From Streptomyces halstedii (GTDB lineage: Bacteria > Actinomycetota > Actinomycetes > Streptomycetales > Streptomycetaceae): a stretch of 64,000 bases of DNA. Below are positions 37,817 through 46,954 of this stretch, piece after piece. The DNA is taken from the NCBI GenBank assembly GCA_000720535.1, contig JOAZ01000004.1, forward strand, positions 124,001-188,000, in the 5' to 3' direction. Within the stretch, counting starts at the first letter, position 1. The number at the start of each line of letters is the position of its first letter. Position numbers and translations under genes: made by a program. Below the pieces are notes generated by a model. It did no database searches. It had not been told where the DNA came from and worked only from the letters and a program-made list of their open reading frames with translations.

Positions 37817-38935
37817 ATGACGAGCATCAACGAGCAGCCGATACCCGCTGCCCGTCCGGTCATCGGTGAAGAGGAGATCGAAGCCGCGGTCCGCGTGCTG
37901 CGCAGCGGCCGTGTGGTGCAGGGGCCCGAGGTCGCCGCGTTCGAGGAGGGCTTCTCCGGACTGGTCGAGGGCCGTCACTGCGTCGCGGTCAACTCCGGTA
38001 CCTCCGCCCTGCATCTGCTGCTGCTCGCCCTCGGCATCGGACCCGGCGACGAGGTCATCGTTCCCTCCTTCTCCTTCGCGGCCTCCGCCAACGCCGTCCG
38101 CCTCGTCGGCGCCGACGTCGTGTTCGCGGACATCGAGCCCGGCAGCTTCGGCCTGGACCCGGCCGCCGTCGAGGCGGCCGTCACCCCGCGCACCGCCGCG
38201 ATCATGCCCGTACACCTCTACGGTCACCCGGCGGCCATGGACCGGCTCATGGCCGTCGCCGAGAAGCACCAGCTCGCCGTGGTCGAGGACGCCTGCCAGG
38301 CACACGCGGCGGCCCTGCACGGCACCCCGGTCGGCGCGTTCGGCGCGGGCGGGACCTTCAGCTTCTACCCGACCAAGAACATGCACTCCCTCGAAGGCGG
38401 CATGGTCACCACCGCCGACGCCGAACTCGCCCGCACCCTGCGCCTCCTGCGCAACCAGGGCATGGAGCAGCGGTACGCCAACGAGATCGTCGGCGCCAAC
38501 ATGCGGATGACGGACGTGGCCGCCGCCGTGGGGCGCGTACAGCTGGGCAAGGTCGAGGGCTGGACCGAGCAGCGCCGTGCCAACGCCGCGTATCTCGACG
38601 CGCACATCAGCGCCCCGAACGTGACGACGCCGCCGGTCGCCGAGGGTGCCCGCCACGTCTACCACCAGTACACGATCCGGGTGCGCGGCGACCGCGACGC
38701 CGCGATGGCGAAGCTCACCGAGGCGGGCATCGGCAACGCCGTCTACTACCCGACGCCCATCCACCGGCTCAAGCCCTACTGGGAGCCGGACCAGAAGGCG
38801 GGCCGGAACTGGGACCTGCCCGAGACCGAGCGGGCCGCCGCCGAGGTCGTCTCGCTGCCCGTCCACCCGTCGCTCGGCGAGGGCGACCTGGAGCGCATAG
38901 CCGCCGCCGTGAACACGCTGGGGGAGAACCTGTGA
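37817..38935 (+). CDS. DegT/DnrJ/EryC1 aminotransferase, WbpE-like
   Basis: 372 residues from ATG 37817 behind AAGGAGG. A PLP-dependent sugar aminotransferase: Lys187 in FYPTKNMHSLEGG is the Schiff-base lysine, preceded by VNSGTSALHLLLLALGIGPG (PLP phosphate region) and VVEDACQAHAA. The family transfers an amino group to a keto sugar nucleotide. The neighbours include a Gfo/Idh dehydrogenase, a UDP-GlcNAc-type 6-dehydrogenase, a WbpD-type acetyltransferase and a WecB/WbpI-type epimerase. From these I infer conversion of the 3-keto-glucuronate nucleotide to the 3-amino form, as WbpE does in Pseudomonas. It overlaps the next gene by 4 nt (GTGA). Confidence 0.9.
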   Translation: MTSINEQPIPAARPVIGEEEIEAAVRVLRSGRVVQGPEVAAFEEGFSGLVEGRHCVAVNSGTSALHLLLLALGIGPGDEVIVPSFSFAASANAVRLVGADVVFADIEPGSFGLDPAAVEAAVTPRTAAIMPVHLYGHPAAMDRLMAVAEKHQLAVVEDACQAHAAALHGTPVGAFGAGGTFSFYPTKNMHSLEGGMVTTADAELARTLRLLRNQGMEQRYANEIVGANMRMTDVAAAVGRVQLGKVEGWTEQRRANAAYLDAHISAPNVTTPPVAEGARHVYHQYTIRVRGDRDAAMAKLTEAGIGNAVYYPTPIHRLKPYWEPDQKAGRNWDLPETERAAAEVVSLPVHPSLGEGDLERIAAAVNTLGENL

Positions 38936-39960
38936 CCGCCGCCGCACTCAGGGCCGGACTGATCGGCCTGGGCTCCATGGGACGCCACCACGCGCGCGTC
39001 CTCGCCGGGCTCGACGGCGTGACCCTGGTCGGCGTCGTCGACCCGATGGGCGACAAGAACGGCTGGGCGCAGGGCGCCCCCGTCCTGTCGACCGTCGAGG
39101 AACTCATCGCGCTGGGCGTCGACTACGCGGTCGTGGCCTGCCCCACCGGCCTGCACGAGGAGATCGGCCTGCAACTGGCCGACGCCGGGGTCTGCGCCCT
39201 GATCGAGAAGCCGCTGGCCGACACGGTCGAGGGCGCCCGCCGTCTCGTCGACGCCTTCGAGTCCCGCGGCCTGGTCGCCGGTGTCGGCCACATCGAGCGG
39301 TGCAACCCGGCACTGCGCTCGCTGCGCAGCCGCCTGGAGGCCGGCGAACTCGGCGACGTGTTCCAGGTGGTGACCCGCCGGCAGGGCCCGTTCCCGCACC
39401 GTATAGCGGACGTCGGCGTGGTCAAGGACCTCGCCACGCACGACATCGACCTGACGGGCTGGGTGACCGGTCAGCGGTACACCTCGATAGCGGCCCACAC
39501 CGTGTCCAAGTCCGGCCGCCCGCACGAGGACATGGTCTCGGCGGTCGGCCAGCTCTCCGACGGCACGATGGTCAACCACCTGGTCAACTGGCTGAGCCCG
39601 CTCAAGGAGCGCTTCACCTCGGTCACCGGCGCCCGCGGCTGCTTCATCGCCGACACCCTCACCGCCGACCTCACCTTCCACTCCAACGCGTCCGTGACCA
39701 CGGAGTGGGAGGCGCTGCGCGCGTTCCGCGGTGTCTCCGAGGGCGACATGATCCGCTACGCCATCCCGAAGCGCGAGCCGCTGCTTGTCGAGCACGAGTT
39801 GTTCCGGGACGCTGTGCGGGGGGAAGAGGCCGACATCTGCACGCTGCGGCAGGGCCTGCGGACCGTGGAGGTCGCGGCGGCGGTGCTGGAGTCGGCCGCG
39901 AGCGGACTGAACGTACGGCTGAACGAGGACGAGACAGCGCGTGAGGACGTGTCCAGTTGA
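38932..39960 (+). CDS. Gfo/Idh/MocA oxidoreductase, WbpB-like role
   Basis: 342 residues from GTG 38932, overlapping the aminotransferase stop (GTGA). The N-terminal Rossmann fold has GLIGLGSMGRHHA (residues 9-21), and the family motif EKP is at 92-94 (IEKPLADT). The C-terminal domain includes KDLATHDIDLTGW, whose His is the usual catalytic contact. By context it would oxidise C3 of UDP-GlcNAcA before transamination (the WbpB/WlbA step). Sequence alone shows only the superfamily, and the similarity to Pseudomonas WbpB is not obvious by eye. Its stop overlaps the next start as TTGA. Confidence 0.88.
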   Translation: MTAAALRAGLIGLGSMGRHHARVLAGLDGVTLVGVVDPMGDKNGWAQGAPVLSTVEELIALGVDYAVVACPTGLHEEIGLQLADAGVCALIEKPLADTVEGARRLVDAFESRGLVAGVGHIERCNPALRSLRSRLEAGELGDVFQVVTRRQGPFPHRIADVGVVKDLATHDIDLTGWVTGQRYTSIAAHTVSKSGRPHEDMVSAVGQLSDGTMVNHLVNWLSPLKERFTSVTGARGCFIADTLTADLTFHSNASVTTEWEALRAFRGVSEGDMIRYAIPKREPLLVEHELFRDAVRGEEADICTLRQGLRTVEVAAAVLESAASGLNVRLNEDETAREDVSS

Positions 39961-41576
39961 CTGACCCCGATGTCACCGTCGTCGTAGCCGTCTACAACAC
40001 GATGCCGTACCTCACCGAGTGCCTGAACTCACTCGTGGGGCAGAGCATCGGTCTCGACAGGCTTGAGGTCATCGCCGTGGACGACGGCTCGACCGATGCG
40101 AGCGGTGACGAACTGGACCGGTTCGCGCAGCGGTATCCGGGCACAGTCAAGGTCGTCCACCAGCGGAACTCCGGCGGCCCGGCCGCACCGAGCAACCGCG
40201 CGCTGGACATCGCCACCGGCCGGTACGTCTACTTCATCGGGTCCGACGACCACCTCGGCGCGGAGGCGCTGGAGCGCATGGTCACGTGCGCGGACGAGCA
40301 CGGGTCCGACGTGGTCGTCGGGAAGATGGTCGGTACCAACGGCCGTTACGTCCATCAGAAGCTCTACGCCAAGAGCGACCCGGACATCAGCCTGTACGGT
40401 TCGGCCCTTCCGTTCACGCTGGCCAACACGAAGCTGTTCCGGCGCGAACTCGTGGAGAAGCACAAGCTGCGCTTCCCCGAGGACCTGCCGGTCGGAAGTG
40501 ACCAGCCGTTCACCATCGAGGCGTGCGTCCGCGCCCGCAAGATCTCGGTCCTCGCCGACTACACGTATTACTACGCGGTGAAACGCGGGGACGCGAGCAA
40601 CATCACCTACCGGGCGGACCACCTGGCACGTCTCCGCTGCACCGCCAGGATCATGGAGCACGCGGCCGGTCTCATCGCCCCGGGCCCCGACCGCGACGCC
40701 GTCTTCAAACGGCACTTCGAGTGGGAACTCTCCAAGCTGCTCCAGAAGGACTTCCTGCTCCTCGACACCGACACGCGGCGCAAGGTCTGCGAAGGGATCG
40801 CGGCCCTTCTGGACGCGTACTTCACCGACGGGCTGCGTGACCGTACGGGCGTCGTGCGACGGGTGCGGTTCGGACTGGCCTGGCGCGGAGCCGTCGACGA
40901 GCTCTCCCGCGCCCTGTCCGACGAGGCCGAGCGCGGCGCCCCGCCGTTCCTCCTGGAGGACGGACGGGCCTTCGCGGCCTACCCGGGGTTCCGGGACGGC
41001 GCCGTCGGACTGCCCGACCACTTCTACGAGGTCCTGGGCGAAGGGGTGGCGGGCCGGCTGGCCAAGCACACGCGGCTCGAATCGGCCGAGTGGGAGCAGG
41101 AAGGCGAGGACCTCACGCTCGCCCTCACCGTGCGGATCGGTGTCGTCGGCGACACGGCCTCGGCGGTGGTCGTGCCGGCGCAGGGCGCGATGCCGGCGAG
41201 CGCGGACAAGCCCGGGGCCCGCAGGCTTCCCGGTGACGCCCGACGACCGGACGCGGTGGGAAGCTTCGTCCGCGAAGCAGCCCCGGACGGCAGGGGGACC
41301 CTGCTGACCGCCCGCATCCCGGTCCGGCCCGGCACGGTCAAGCGAGGCCTGCGGGTCTACGTGGACGTGGCGGGCTCGACGTACGAGATCCCCGTGCGGG
41401 CCGACGGCACCGCCATGCCCCTGGCCCGCCGCTGGGTCCGCACCGACCCCCACCGCGCCTCCGTCAACGTGAACTCCAAGGGCCGCCTGGTCCTCTCGAC
41501 GGCACCCCTGTGGGAGCCCGAGACCGGTGCGTTCAGTCGCCTGCGCTCCAAGGTGTCCAGGCAGAAGAGGAAGTAA
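39957..41576 (+). CDS. Glycosyltransferase family 2
   Basis: 539 residues from TTG 39957, which overlaps the preceding TGA; gtgagg lies upstream. The GT-A domain (1 to about 235) has VTVVVAVYNTMPYLTECL, IAVDDGSTD, NSGGPAAPSNRALD and the metal motif region YFIGSDDHLG. A helical middle region and a C-terminal beta-rich domain of about 200 residues (from about 340) of unknown role follow. The GT domain is clearly related to the GT2 at 56091 (shared LFRREL, DDGSTD, SGGP and GRYV blocks). No membrane helices are seen, so it acts on the cytosolic face. Donor and acceptor cannot be read. Confidence 0.87.
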   Translation: MTDPDVTVVVAVYNTMPYLTECLNSLVGQSIGLDRLEVIAVDDGSTDASGDELDRFAQRYPGTVKVVHQRNSGGPAAPSNRALDIATGRYVYFIGSDDHLGAEALERMVTCADEHGSDVVVGKMVGTNGRYVHQKLYAKSDPDISLYGSALPFTLANTKLFRRELVEKHKLRFPEDLPVGSDQPFTIEACVRARKISVLADYTYYYAVKRGDASNITYRADHLARLRCTARIMEHAAGLIAPGPDRDAVFKRHFEWELSKLLQKDFLLLDTDTRRKVCEGIAALLDAYFTDGLRDRTGVVRRVRFGLAWRGAVDELSRALSDEAERGAPPFLLEDGRAFAAYPGFRDGAVGLPDHFYEVLGEGVAGRLAKHTRLESAEWEQEGEDLTLALTVRIGVVGDTASAVVVPAQGAMPASADKPGARRLPGDARRPDAVGSFVREAAPDGRGTLLTARIPVRPGTVKRGLRVYVDVAGSTYEIPVRADGTAMPLARRWVRTDPHRASVNVNSKGRLVLSTAPLWEPETGAFSRLRSKVSRQKRK

Positions 41577-41581
41577 CCCCG

Positions 41582-42865
41582 ATGAACATCTGTGTAGTCG
41601 CGCTCGGCAAGATCGGCCTTCCGCTCGCCGTGCAGTTCGCCGCCAAGGGCCACAAGGTCATCGGCGCCGACGTCAACGAGAAGGTCGTCGAGCTGGTCAA
41701 CGCGGCCACCGAGCCGTTCCCCGGCGAGTACGACCTGGACGTCAAGCTCAAGGAGACGGTGGGCGCCGGCCTGCTCACCGCGACGACGGACACCACGGCC
41801 GCGGTCGCCGCGTCCGACGCCGTCGTGATCGTCGTGCCCCTCTTCGTGGACGCCGAGGGCACCCCCGACTTCGGCTGGATGGACTCGGCGACGCGGGCCG
41901 TCGCCGCCGGTCTCAAGCCCGGCACGCTGGTCTCGTACGAGACGACCCTGCCGGTCGGCACCACCCGTACCCGCTGGGCGCCGATGCTCGCCGAGGGCTC
42001 CGGTCTGACGCCGGGCCGCGACTTCCACCTCGTCTTCTCCCCGGAGCGCGTCCTGACCGGCCGCGTCTTCTCCGACCTGCGCCGCTACCCCAAGCTGGTG
42101 GGCGGCATCGACGAGGCGTCCACGCGGCGCGGCGTGGAGTTCTACGAGTCCGTGCTCGACTTCGACGCGCGCGAGGACCTGCCGCAGGCGAACGGCGTCT
42201 GGGACCTCGGCACCGCGGAGGCCTCCGAGCTGGCCAAGCTCGCCGAGACCACCTACCGCGACGTCAACATCGGCCTGGCCAACCAGTTCGCCCGGTTCGC
42301 CGACCGGAACGGCATCGACGTCAAGAAGGTCATCGAGGCCTGCAACAGCCAGCCCTACAGCCACATCCACCAGCCCGGCATCGCCGTCGGCGGCCACTGC
42401 ATCCCGATCTACCCGCGGATGTACCTGTGGAACGACCCTGAGGCGACCGTCGTGCGCTCGGCCCGCGAGGCCAACGCCGCGATGCCCGAGTACGCCGTGG
42501 ACCTGCTGGCCGCCGCCTACGGTGACCTCGACGGGGTCGGGGTCCTGGTGCTCGGCGCCGCCTACCGCGGCGGCGTCAAGGAGACCGCCTTCTCCGGCGT
42601 CTTCGGGGTGGTCGAGGCGCTGAAGGCCCGAGGCGCCGTGCCGTTCGTGTCGGACCCGATGTACACCGCCGACGAGCTGACCGCGCACGGCCTGGTGCCG
42701 CACGAGGGCCAGACCGTCACCGCCGCCGTCCTCCAGGCCGACCACGCGGAGTACCGCGAGCTGGCCGCCACCGACCTGCCGGACGTCCGCGTCCTGGTCG
42801 ACGGACGCCGTACCACGGACCCGGCCAACTGGCCGGGCGTGCGCCGCGTCGTCATCGGCGGCTGA
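41582..42865 (+). CDS. UDP-GlcNAc/UDP-ManNAc 6-dehydrogenase (WbpA/WecC type)
   Basis: 427 residues from ATG 41582, 5 nt after the GT2 stop. Nucleotide sugar dehydrogenase with three domains: an NAD-binding Rossmann fold (MNICVVALGKIGLPLAVQFA, where the usual G-x-G is replaced by A-L-G), a central helix, and a UDP-binding domain. Catalytic Cys273 lies in AVGGHCIPIYP. ETTLPVGTT and SPERVLTGRV are typical of the N-acetylhexosamine branch. It oxidises C6 of a UDP-HexNAc to the uronic acid using two NAD+. In this context UDP-GlcNAc to UDP-GlcNAcA (WbpA) is the likely reaction; UDP-ManNAc to UDP-ManNAcA (WecC) is the alternative. Confidence 0.92.
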   Translation: MNICVVALGKIGLPLAVQFAAKGHKVIGADVNEKVVELVNAATEPFPGEYDLDVKLKETVGAGLLTATTDTTAAVAASDAVVIVVPLFVDAEGTPDFGWMDSATRAVAAGLKPGTLVSYETTLPVGTTRTRWAPMLAEGSGLTPGRDFHLVFSPERVLTGRVFSDLRRYPKLVGGIDEASTRRGVEFYESVLDFDAREDLPQANGVWDLGTAEASELAKLAETTYRDVNIGLANQFARFADRNGIDVKKVIEACNSQPYSHIHQPGIAVGGHCIPIYPRMYLWNDPEATVVRSAREANAAMPEYAVDLLAAAYGDLDGVGVLVLGAAYRGGVKETAFSGVFGVVEALKARGAVPFVSDPMYTADELTAHGLVPHEGQTVTAAVLQADHAEYRELAATDLPDVRVLVDGRRTTDPANWPGVRRVVIGG

Positions 42866-42899
42866 CATGCGGAACCGGAACAACAGAGGAACTGAAGAG

Positions 42900-44453
42900 A
42901 TGTCAGGAAGCCGTCCCGGACGAGTCGTGATGCTCGTCGACAACACCATCGACGGTGACTCACGGGTGCAGAAGAGCGCCCGGGCCATGGCTGAGGCGGG
43001 CTGGGAGGTCCACCTCATCGGGCGTGCTCCGGCGTCGGGGCCCGACACCTACCAGATCGGTGACGCGCAGATACACCGGTTGTCACTGAAGCGGCTGCCC
43101 CCCCGTACCACGCTCCGGAAGAGAGTGGCCAAACTCCGCTATCCCCTGGCCTACAAGAACCAGGAGAAGGCCCTCCTCAAGACACGGACCATCAAGGTCC
43201 AGTGGGCCGAGCTGGAGATGAGCAGCGCGGGCCCCGACGCGCGCACCGGCATCGCCCGGAGCCCGCGGACCACACAGCTGCCGTTGCTCGCGCAGCGCAC
43301 CGCGGGAAAGCTCCGGCGAGGCGCGATCAAGGCCCGTGTGCAGCAGACGAAGCACCGTGCCGCGAACTGGGGGGACAAGGACGGCGCCTGGGAGGAGGTG
43401 GAGCGGCGTTTCTGGAGCTCCACGATGGGGGACCGGGCGTGGCGGCGTCTGGACCCACTGCCGCTCCGCTACGAACTCAGCTACCGGGACAAGATAGAGG
43501 AACTGCGCCCGGACCTGATCCACGCGCACGACTTCCGGATGATCGGCGTCGCGGCCCGTGCCGCGGTGCGGGCGCGCAGGGCGGGGCACAACGTGCGGGT
43601 CGTCTACGACGCGCACGAGTTCGTGCCCGGCCTCGCGCAGGCCAACCGGTCGAAGAAGTGGCTGGCCTCCCAGGTGGCCTACGAGCGTGAGCACATCGGT
43701 TACGTCGACGCGATCGTCACGGTGTCCCCGGCGCTGGCCGAGATGCTGGAGACCGCGCACGGGCTCGCCGAGCGCCCGATCGTCACGCTCAACGCGCCGC
43801 CGAAGCTCGTGCCCGGGACGGACGACGGGACCGGATGGACCACGCCCGAAGGAGCGCGGGACGTCCGCGACGCCTGCGGGCTGGGACCGGACACCCCCCT
43901 GGCGGTCTACTGCGGCGGGGCGGCACCCCAGCGCTGCCTCCACACCATCGTGGAGTCGTTGCAGTACTCCCAGGACATCCACGCCGCCTTCATGATCAAC
44001 AACCTCGACGGCGACTACGTGAACTCGCTTCGGGAACTCGCCGCCGGCCTCGGTGTGTCCGAGCGGATACACCTCATGCCGTACGTGCCGTACGACGTCC
44101 TGGTGCGTTTCCTCTCGACCGCCGATGTGGGCATCCACCCGCTGCGCAAGGGCCCGGTCAACCACGAGGTGGCGCTGAGCACGAAGTTCTTCGAGTTCAT
44201 GCAGGCCCGGCTGCCCGTCGTCGTCAGCGACGTCAAGGCCATGTCCGACGAGGTCACCCGCGTCGGCAACGGCGAGGTCTTCCGGTCCGAGGACGCCAAG
44301 GACCTGGCCAGGGCGGTGGGGATGGTCCTCGACGACCGGGACCGCTACACCCAGCCGTACGACCGTCCGGGCATGCTCGACGAGTGGAGCTGGGAAGCGC
44401 AGGCGGAGAAGTACGTCGTTCTCTACGAGAAGCTGCTGAAAGACCTCGCCTGA
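42900..44453 (+). CDS. GT-B glycosyltransferase (family 4-like)
   Basis: 517 residues from ATG 42900, preferred over ATG 42867 because of the upstream ribosome site gaggaactgaagag. The N-terminal domain is interrupted by a basic insertion of about 120 residues (about 60-180). HAHDFRMIGVAARAA and VYDAHEFVPGLAQANRSKKW belong to the acceptor domain, and the C-terminal GT4-type domain has LAVYCGGAAPQRCLHTIVESL and STKFFEFMQARLPVVVSD. It is the last gene of the plus-strand operon and converges on the minus-strand operon at the terminator at 44515. Substrate unknown. Confidence 0.87.
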   Translation: MSGSRPGRVVMLVDNTIDGDSRVQKSARAMAEAGWEVHLIGRAPASGPDTYQIGDAQIHRLSLKRLPPRTTLRKRVAKLRYPLAYKNQEKALLKTRTIKVQWAELEMSSAGPDARTGIARSPRTTQLPLLAQRTAGKLRRGAIKARVQQTKHRAANWGDKDGAWEEVERRFWSSTMGDRAWRRLDPLPLRYELSYRDKIEELRPDLIHAHDFRMIGVAARAAVRARRAGHNVRVVYDAHEFVPGLAQANRSKKWLASQVAYEREHIGYVDAIVTVSPALAEMLETAHGLAERPIVTLNAPPKLVPGTDDGTGWTTPEGARDVRDACGLGPDTPLAVYCGGAAPQRCLHTIVESLQYSQDIHAAFMINNLDGDYVNSLRELAAGLGVSERIHLMPYVPYDVLVRFLSTADVGIHPLRKGPVNHEVALSTKFFEFMQARLPVVVSDVKAMSDEVTRVGNGEVFRSEDAKDLARAVGMVLDDRDRYTQPYDRPGMLDEWSWEAQAEKYVVLYEKLLKDLA

Positions 44454-44514
44454 CCGTCGGCCGTCCGTCCGGACCAAGGCCGGGACGGACGCGCCGAAGG
44501 CGAGCCGACGACGG

Positions 44515-44554
44515 CGAAGGGCTCACCCGTGTCTTGACGCGGGTGAGCCCTTCG
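44515..44554. terminator. Shared terminator of the two convergent sugar operons
   Basis: Perfect 15-bp stem (44515-44529 with 44540-44554) and a 10-nt loop, midway between the two stop codons. Confidence 0.75.
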
Positions 44555-44567
44555 TGCGGAGCGGCCC

Positions 44568-45668
44568 TCAGCTCTGGTGCTGAGGTGCCCTCTGCTCCAT
44601 CAGCTTGACCACGCGCTGTGCCGCGGTGCCGTCGCCGTACGGGGCCCCGTGCGGGGCCTCCGGAGCGCGACGGGTGACCAGGGCGGCCCACTCGTCCCGG
44701 GCCATGTCGTGCGGGTCGGGAACCAGATGGTTCCACCCGCCCTCCAGCGTCTCGATCCACTCCGTCTCCGGGCGGATGGTGGTGCAGACCCGGTCGAGCA
44801 GGTACGCCTCCTTCTGGAGGCCGCCCGAGTCGGTCACCACACCGGAGGAGGCCAGCACCGCGGTGACCAGACCGGCGTAGGGCAGAGGGCGCCCCACGTG
44901 GATCGAACCCTGGGCCAGGTCGATACCGTGCTGCTCCGCGCGCGCCGTCAGGCGGGGGTGCGCCAGCAGGGCCACGGGCATCGGCAGAGCGGCCAGCGCC
45001 CCCACGACGGCCGCCAGACGGGCCGGGTCATCGGTGTTGTCCGGCCGGTGCAGGGTGGCCAGCAGGAACGGCTTGGCCGGGTCGATGCCCTCGGGCAGCA
45101 GCGGAGCCGGGTGCTCCCCCGCCAGGACCGCGTCGCGGATCCGCAGGCAGATGTCGACCATCACGTCGCCGGCCAGCTCGGCCCGCCGCGCCAGCCCCTC
45201 GTTGGCCAGATGACGCATGGCCTCCTCGGTGGGGGCGAGCAGGAGATCCGCGCAGTGGTCGGTGAGCACGCGGTTGTGCTCCTCCGGCATCCGGCGGTTG
45301 AAGGACCTGAGGCCGGCTTCCAGGTGGGCGACCGGGAGATGCTGCTTGACCGCTGAAAGCGCCCCGGCGATCGTCGAGTTCGTGTCGCCGTACACCAGGA
45401 CCCAGTCGGGCTGCTCGGCTTCGAGGACCGGGTCGAGCGCGGAGAGCACGGATCCGGTCTGCACGCCGTGGCTGCCGGAACCGACACCCAGATGCACATC
45501 CGGGTCGGGAATCCCCAGCCCCGAGAAGAAGACGTCCGAAAGGTCCGCGTCGTAGTGCTGTCCGGTGTGGACGATGACGTGCTGGTGGTCGGTCTGGGCG
45601 AAGGCGGCCGCCACGGGCGCCAGCTTCACCAGCTGAGGACGGGCACCGACGATGCTGATGACTTTCAT
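44568..45668 (-). CDS. UDP-N-acetylglucosamine 2-epimerase family (WecB/WbpI type)
   Basis: 366 residues, ATG 45668. Non-hydrolysing 2-epimerase fold: MKVISIVGARPQLVKLAPV at the N-terminus, HTGQHYD, VYGDTNST, HLEAGLRSFNRRMPEEHNR, LATLHRPDN and TDSGGLQKEA. All canonical acidic and His positions appear present. WecB acts on UDP-GlcNAc, while WbpI acts on UDP-GlcNAc(3NAc)A to give the mannuronic epimer. The WbpD-type acetyltransferase in the same operon favours the WbpI role; a family tree would decide. Its start overlaps the acyltransferase stop (ATGA). Confidence 0.92.
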   Translation of the reverse strand: MKVISIVGARPQLVKLAPVAAAFAQTDHQHVIVHTGQHYDADLSDVFFSGLGIPDPDVHLGVGSGSHGVQTGSVLSALDPVLEAEQPDWVLVYGDTNSTIAGALSAVKQHLPVAHLEAGLRSFNRRMPEEHNRVLTDHCADLLLAPTEEAMRHLANEGLARRAELAGDVMVDICLRIRDAVLAGEHPAPLLPEGIDPAKPFLLATLHRPDNTDDPARLAAVVGALAALPMPVALLAHPRLTARAEQHGIDLAQGSIHVGRPLPYAGLVTAVLASSGVVTDSGGLQKEAYLLDRVCTTIRPETEWIETLEGGWNHLVPDPHDMARDEWAALVTRRAPEAPHGAPYGDGTAAQRVVKLMEQRAPQHQS

Positions 45669-46882
45669 TGAATACTCTTCTTCTCGGTCATGGGGCTTGG
45701 CCCGCTGGGGATCGCGGCTTCGGACTTCCCGCGGCGCCGCGTCCTTGGCCTCGGGGGCGCGGGCGAACGGTTGGCACCGCCCGGTCCGTTGCGCCGAAGC
45801 AGACGTTCGAGTGGATGTTCCACGCAATGGTAGGCAACGGCCGCGACGGCCAGGCTCACGACCAGGACGACGAGCCAGAGCGCGGCGGTCTCCCCGCGTG
45901 TGCCGGGGCGGCCGGTCTCTCCCAGCAGCGCTCTGATCACGATCTCGTGGAAGAGGTACCAGGCGAACGACCAGTGGCCGAGCCGGATCATCCAGGGGCC
46001 GGTGAGACCGGTCCGCCTGCCCTCCAGGTCGGCTGTCGCCGCCGCTGCCACCAGCAGGGTGAAGAAGGGGGCCGACAGCAGATGAGAGGCGCTGTACGGG
46101 CTGTACCAGAGCGCGTCCGGGACGGCCCGGGACCACGGTACGAGCACCACGTGCCACGCCACGACCAGGGCGACGGCCCAGCCGAGGCCGACCGGAGGAC
46201 GCCATCCCCGTTTCACGGCGAGGCCCGCGGCCACACCGAGGGCGAACTGCAACGTACGAGTGACCGGGAAGTAGTCCAGGGCCCAGAGGCGGAGGGCCGG
46301 CTCGGCGATCAGCGCCCCGGCGAACCAGACGGCCACCGAGGCGGCGCACAGGACGACCACGCTCCACCGGCGGGCTCGTGCCGTACGCAGGACGGGCAGC
46401 ACCAGCAGGACGGGGAAGAGCAGGTAGAACCACGCCTCGTCGCTGAGGGACCACGCGGCCGGGTTCCCGCCGACAAGGTATTCCCGTTCGGGAATCCAGG
46501 AGTTGACCAGGCCCAGAGTGGCGGCGACGCCCTTGAGGGAGACGTCCGTCCCCAGCATCCGCCACACGATGACGGAGACCGCGGTCGAGACGGCCAAGAG
46601 GGGCCAGATCCTCGCGAACCGACGCCAGAGGAAGACCGCGGCCGGGACCGTCTTGCCGTCGTACGTCCAGGCCAGGACGAAGCCCGAGAGCACGAAGAAG
46701 AAGGTGACACCGCTGCGTCCGTACCAGGTGAGGTCACTGATCCAGGGCAGTGTGCCGGTCTGCCGGGACAGGTGGTAGAGGACGACGGCCAGGGCGGCCC
46801 AGAAGCGCAGTCCGGTGAGGGAAGCCAGCCGGTCCCGTGTGCCGGGGCCGGACGCCCCCGGCGCACGCACCGAGGTCACCAT
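45665..46882 (-). CDS. Acyltransferase family 3 (OafA-like) membrane protein
   Basis: 405 residues. About ten membrane segments begin at LRFWAALAVVLYHLSRQTG (residues about 25-43), whose His is the expected catalytic residue. FFFVLSGFVLAWTYDGK and RRFARIWPLLAV are family hallmarks. The C-terminus is a basic, proline-rich cytosolic tail of about 45 residues, with no SGNH domain. It probably O-acetylates the sugar or polymer made by this locus. It overlaps the epimerase gene by 4 nt and lies 72 nt beyond the acetyltransferase gene, so the three form one operon. Confidence 0.88.
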   Translation of the reverse strand: MVTSVRAPGASGPGTRDRLASLTGLRFWAALAVVLYHLSRQTGTLPWISDLTWYGRSGVTFFFVLSGFVLAWTYDGKTVPAAVFLWRRFARIWPLLAVSTAVSVIVWRMLGTDVSLKGVAATLGLVNSWIPEREYLVGGNPAAWSLSDEAWFYLLFPVLLVLPVLRTARARRWSVVVLCAASVAVWFAGALIAEPALRLWALDYFPVTRTLQFALGVAAGLAVKRGWRPPVGLGWAVALVVAWHVVLVPWSRAVPDALWYSPYSASHLLSAPFFTLLVAAAATADLEGRRTGLTGPWMIRLGHWSFAWYLFHEIVIRALLGETGRPGTRGETAALWLVVLVVSLAVAAVAYHCVEHPLERLLRRNGPGGANRSPAPPRPRTRRRGKSEAAIPSGPSPMTEKKSIQ

Positions 46883-46954
46883 GTTCTTCGAGCGGGCCTC
46901 GGGCCCCGCGACGGCGCCGGTATGTCCGGTCTGTGCTGACCAACGCCCATCGGC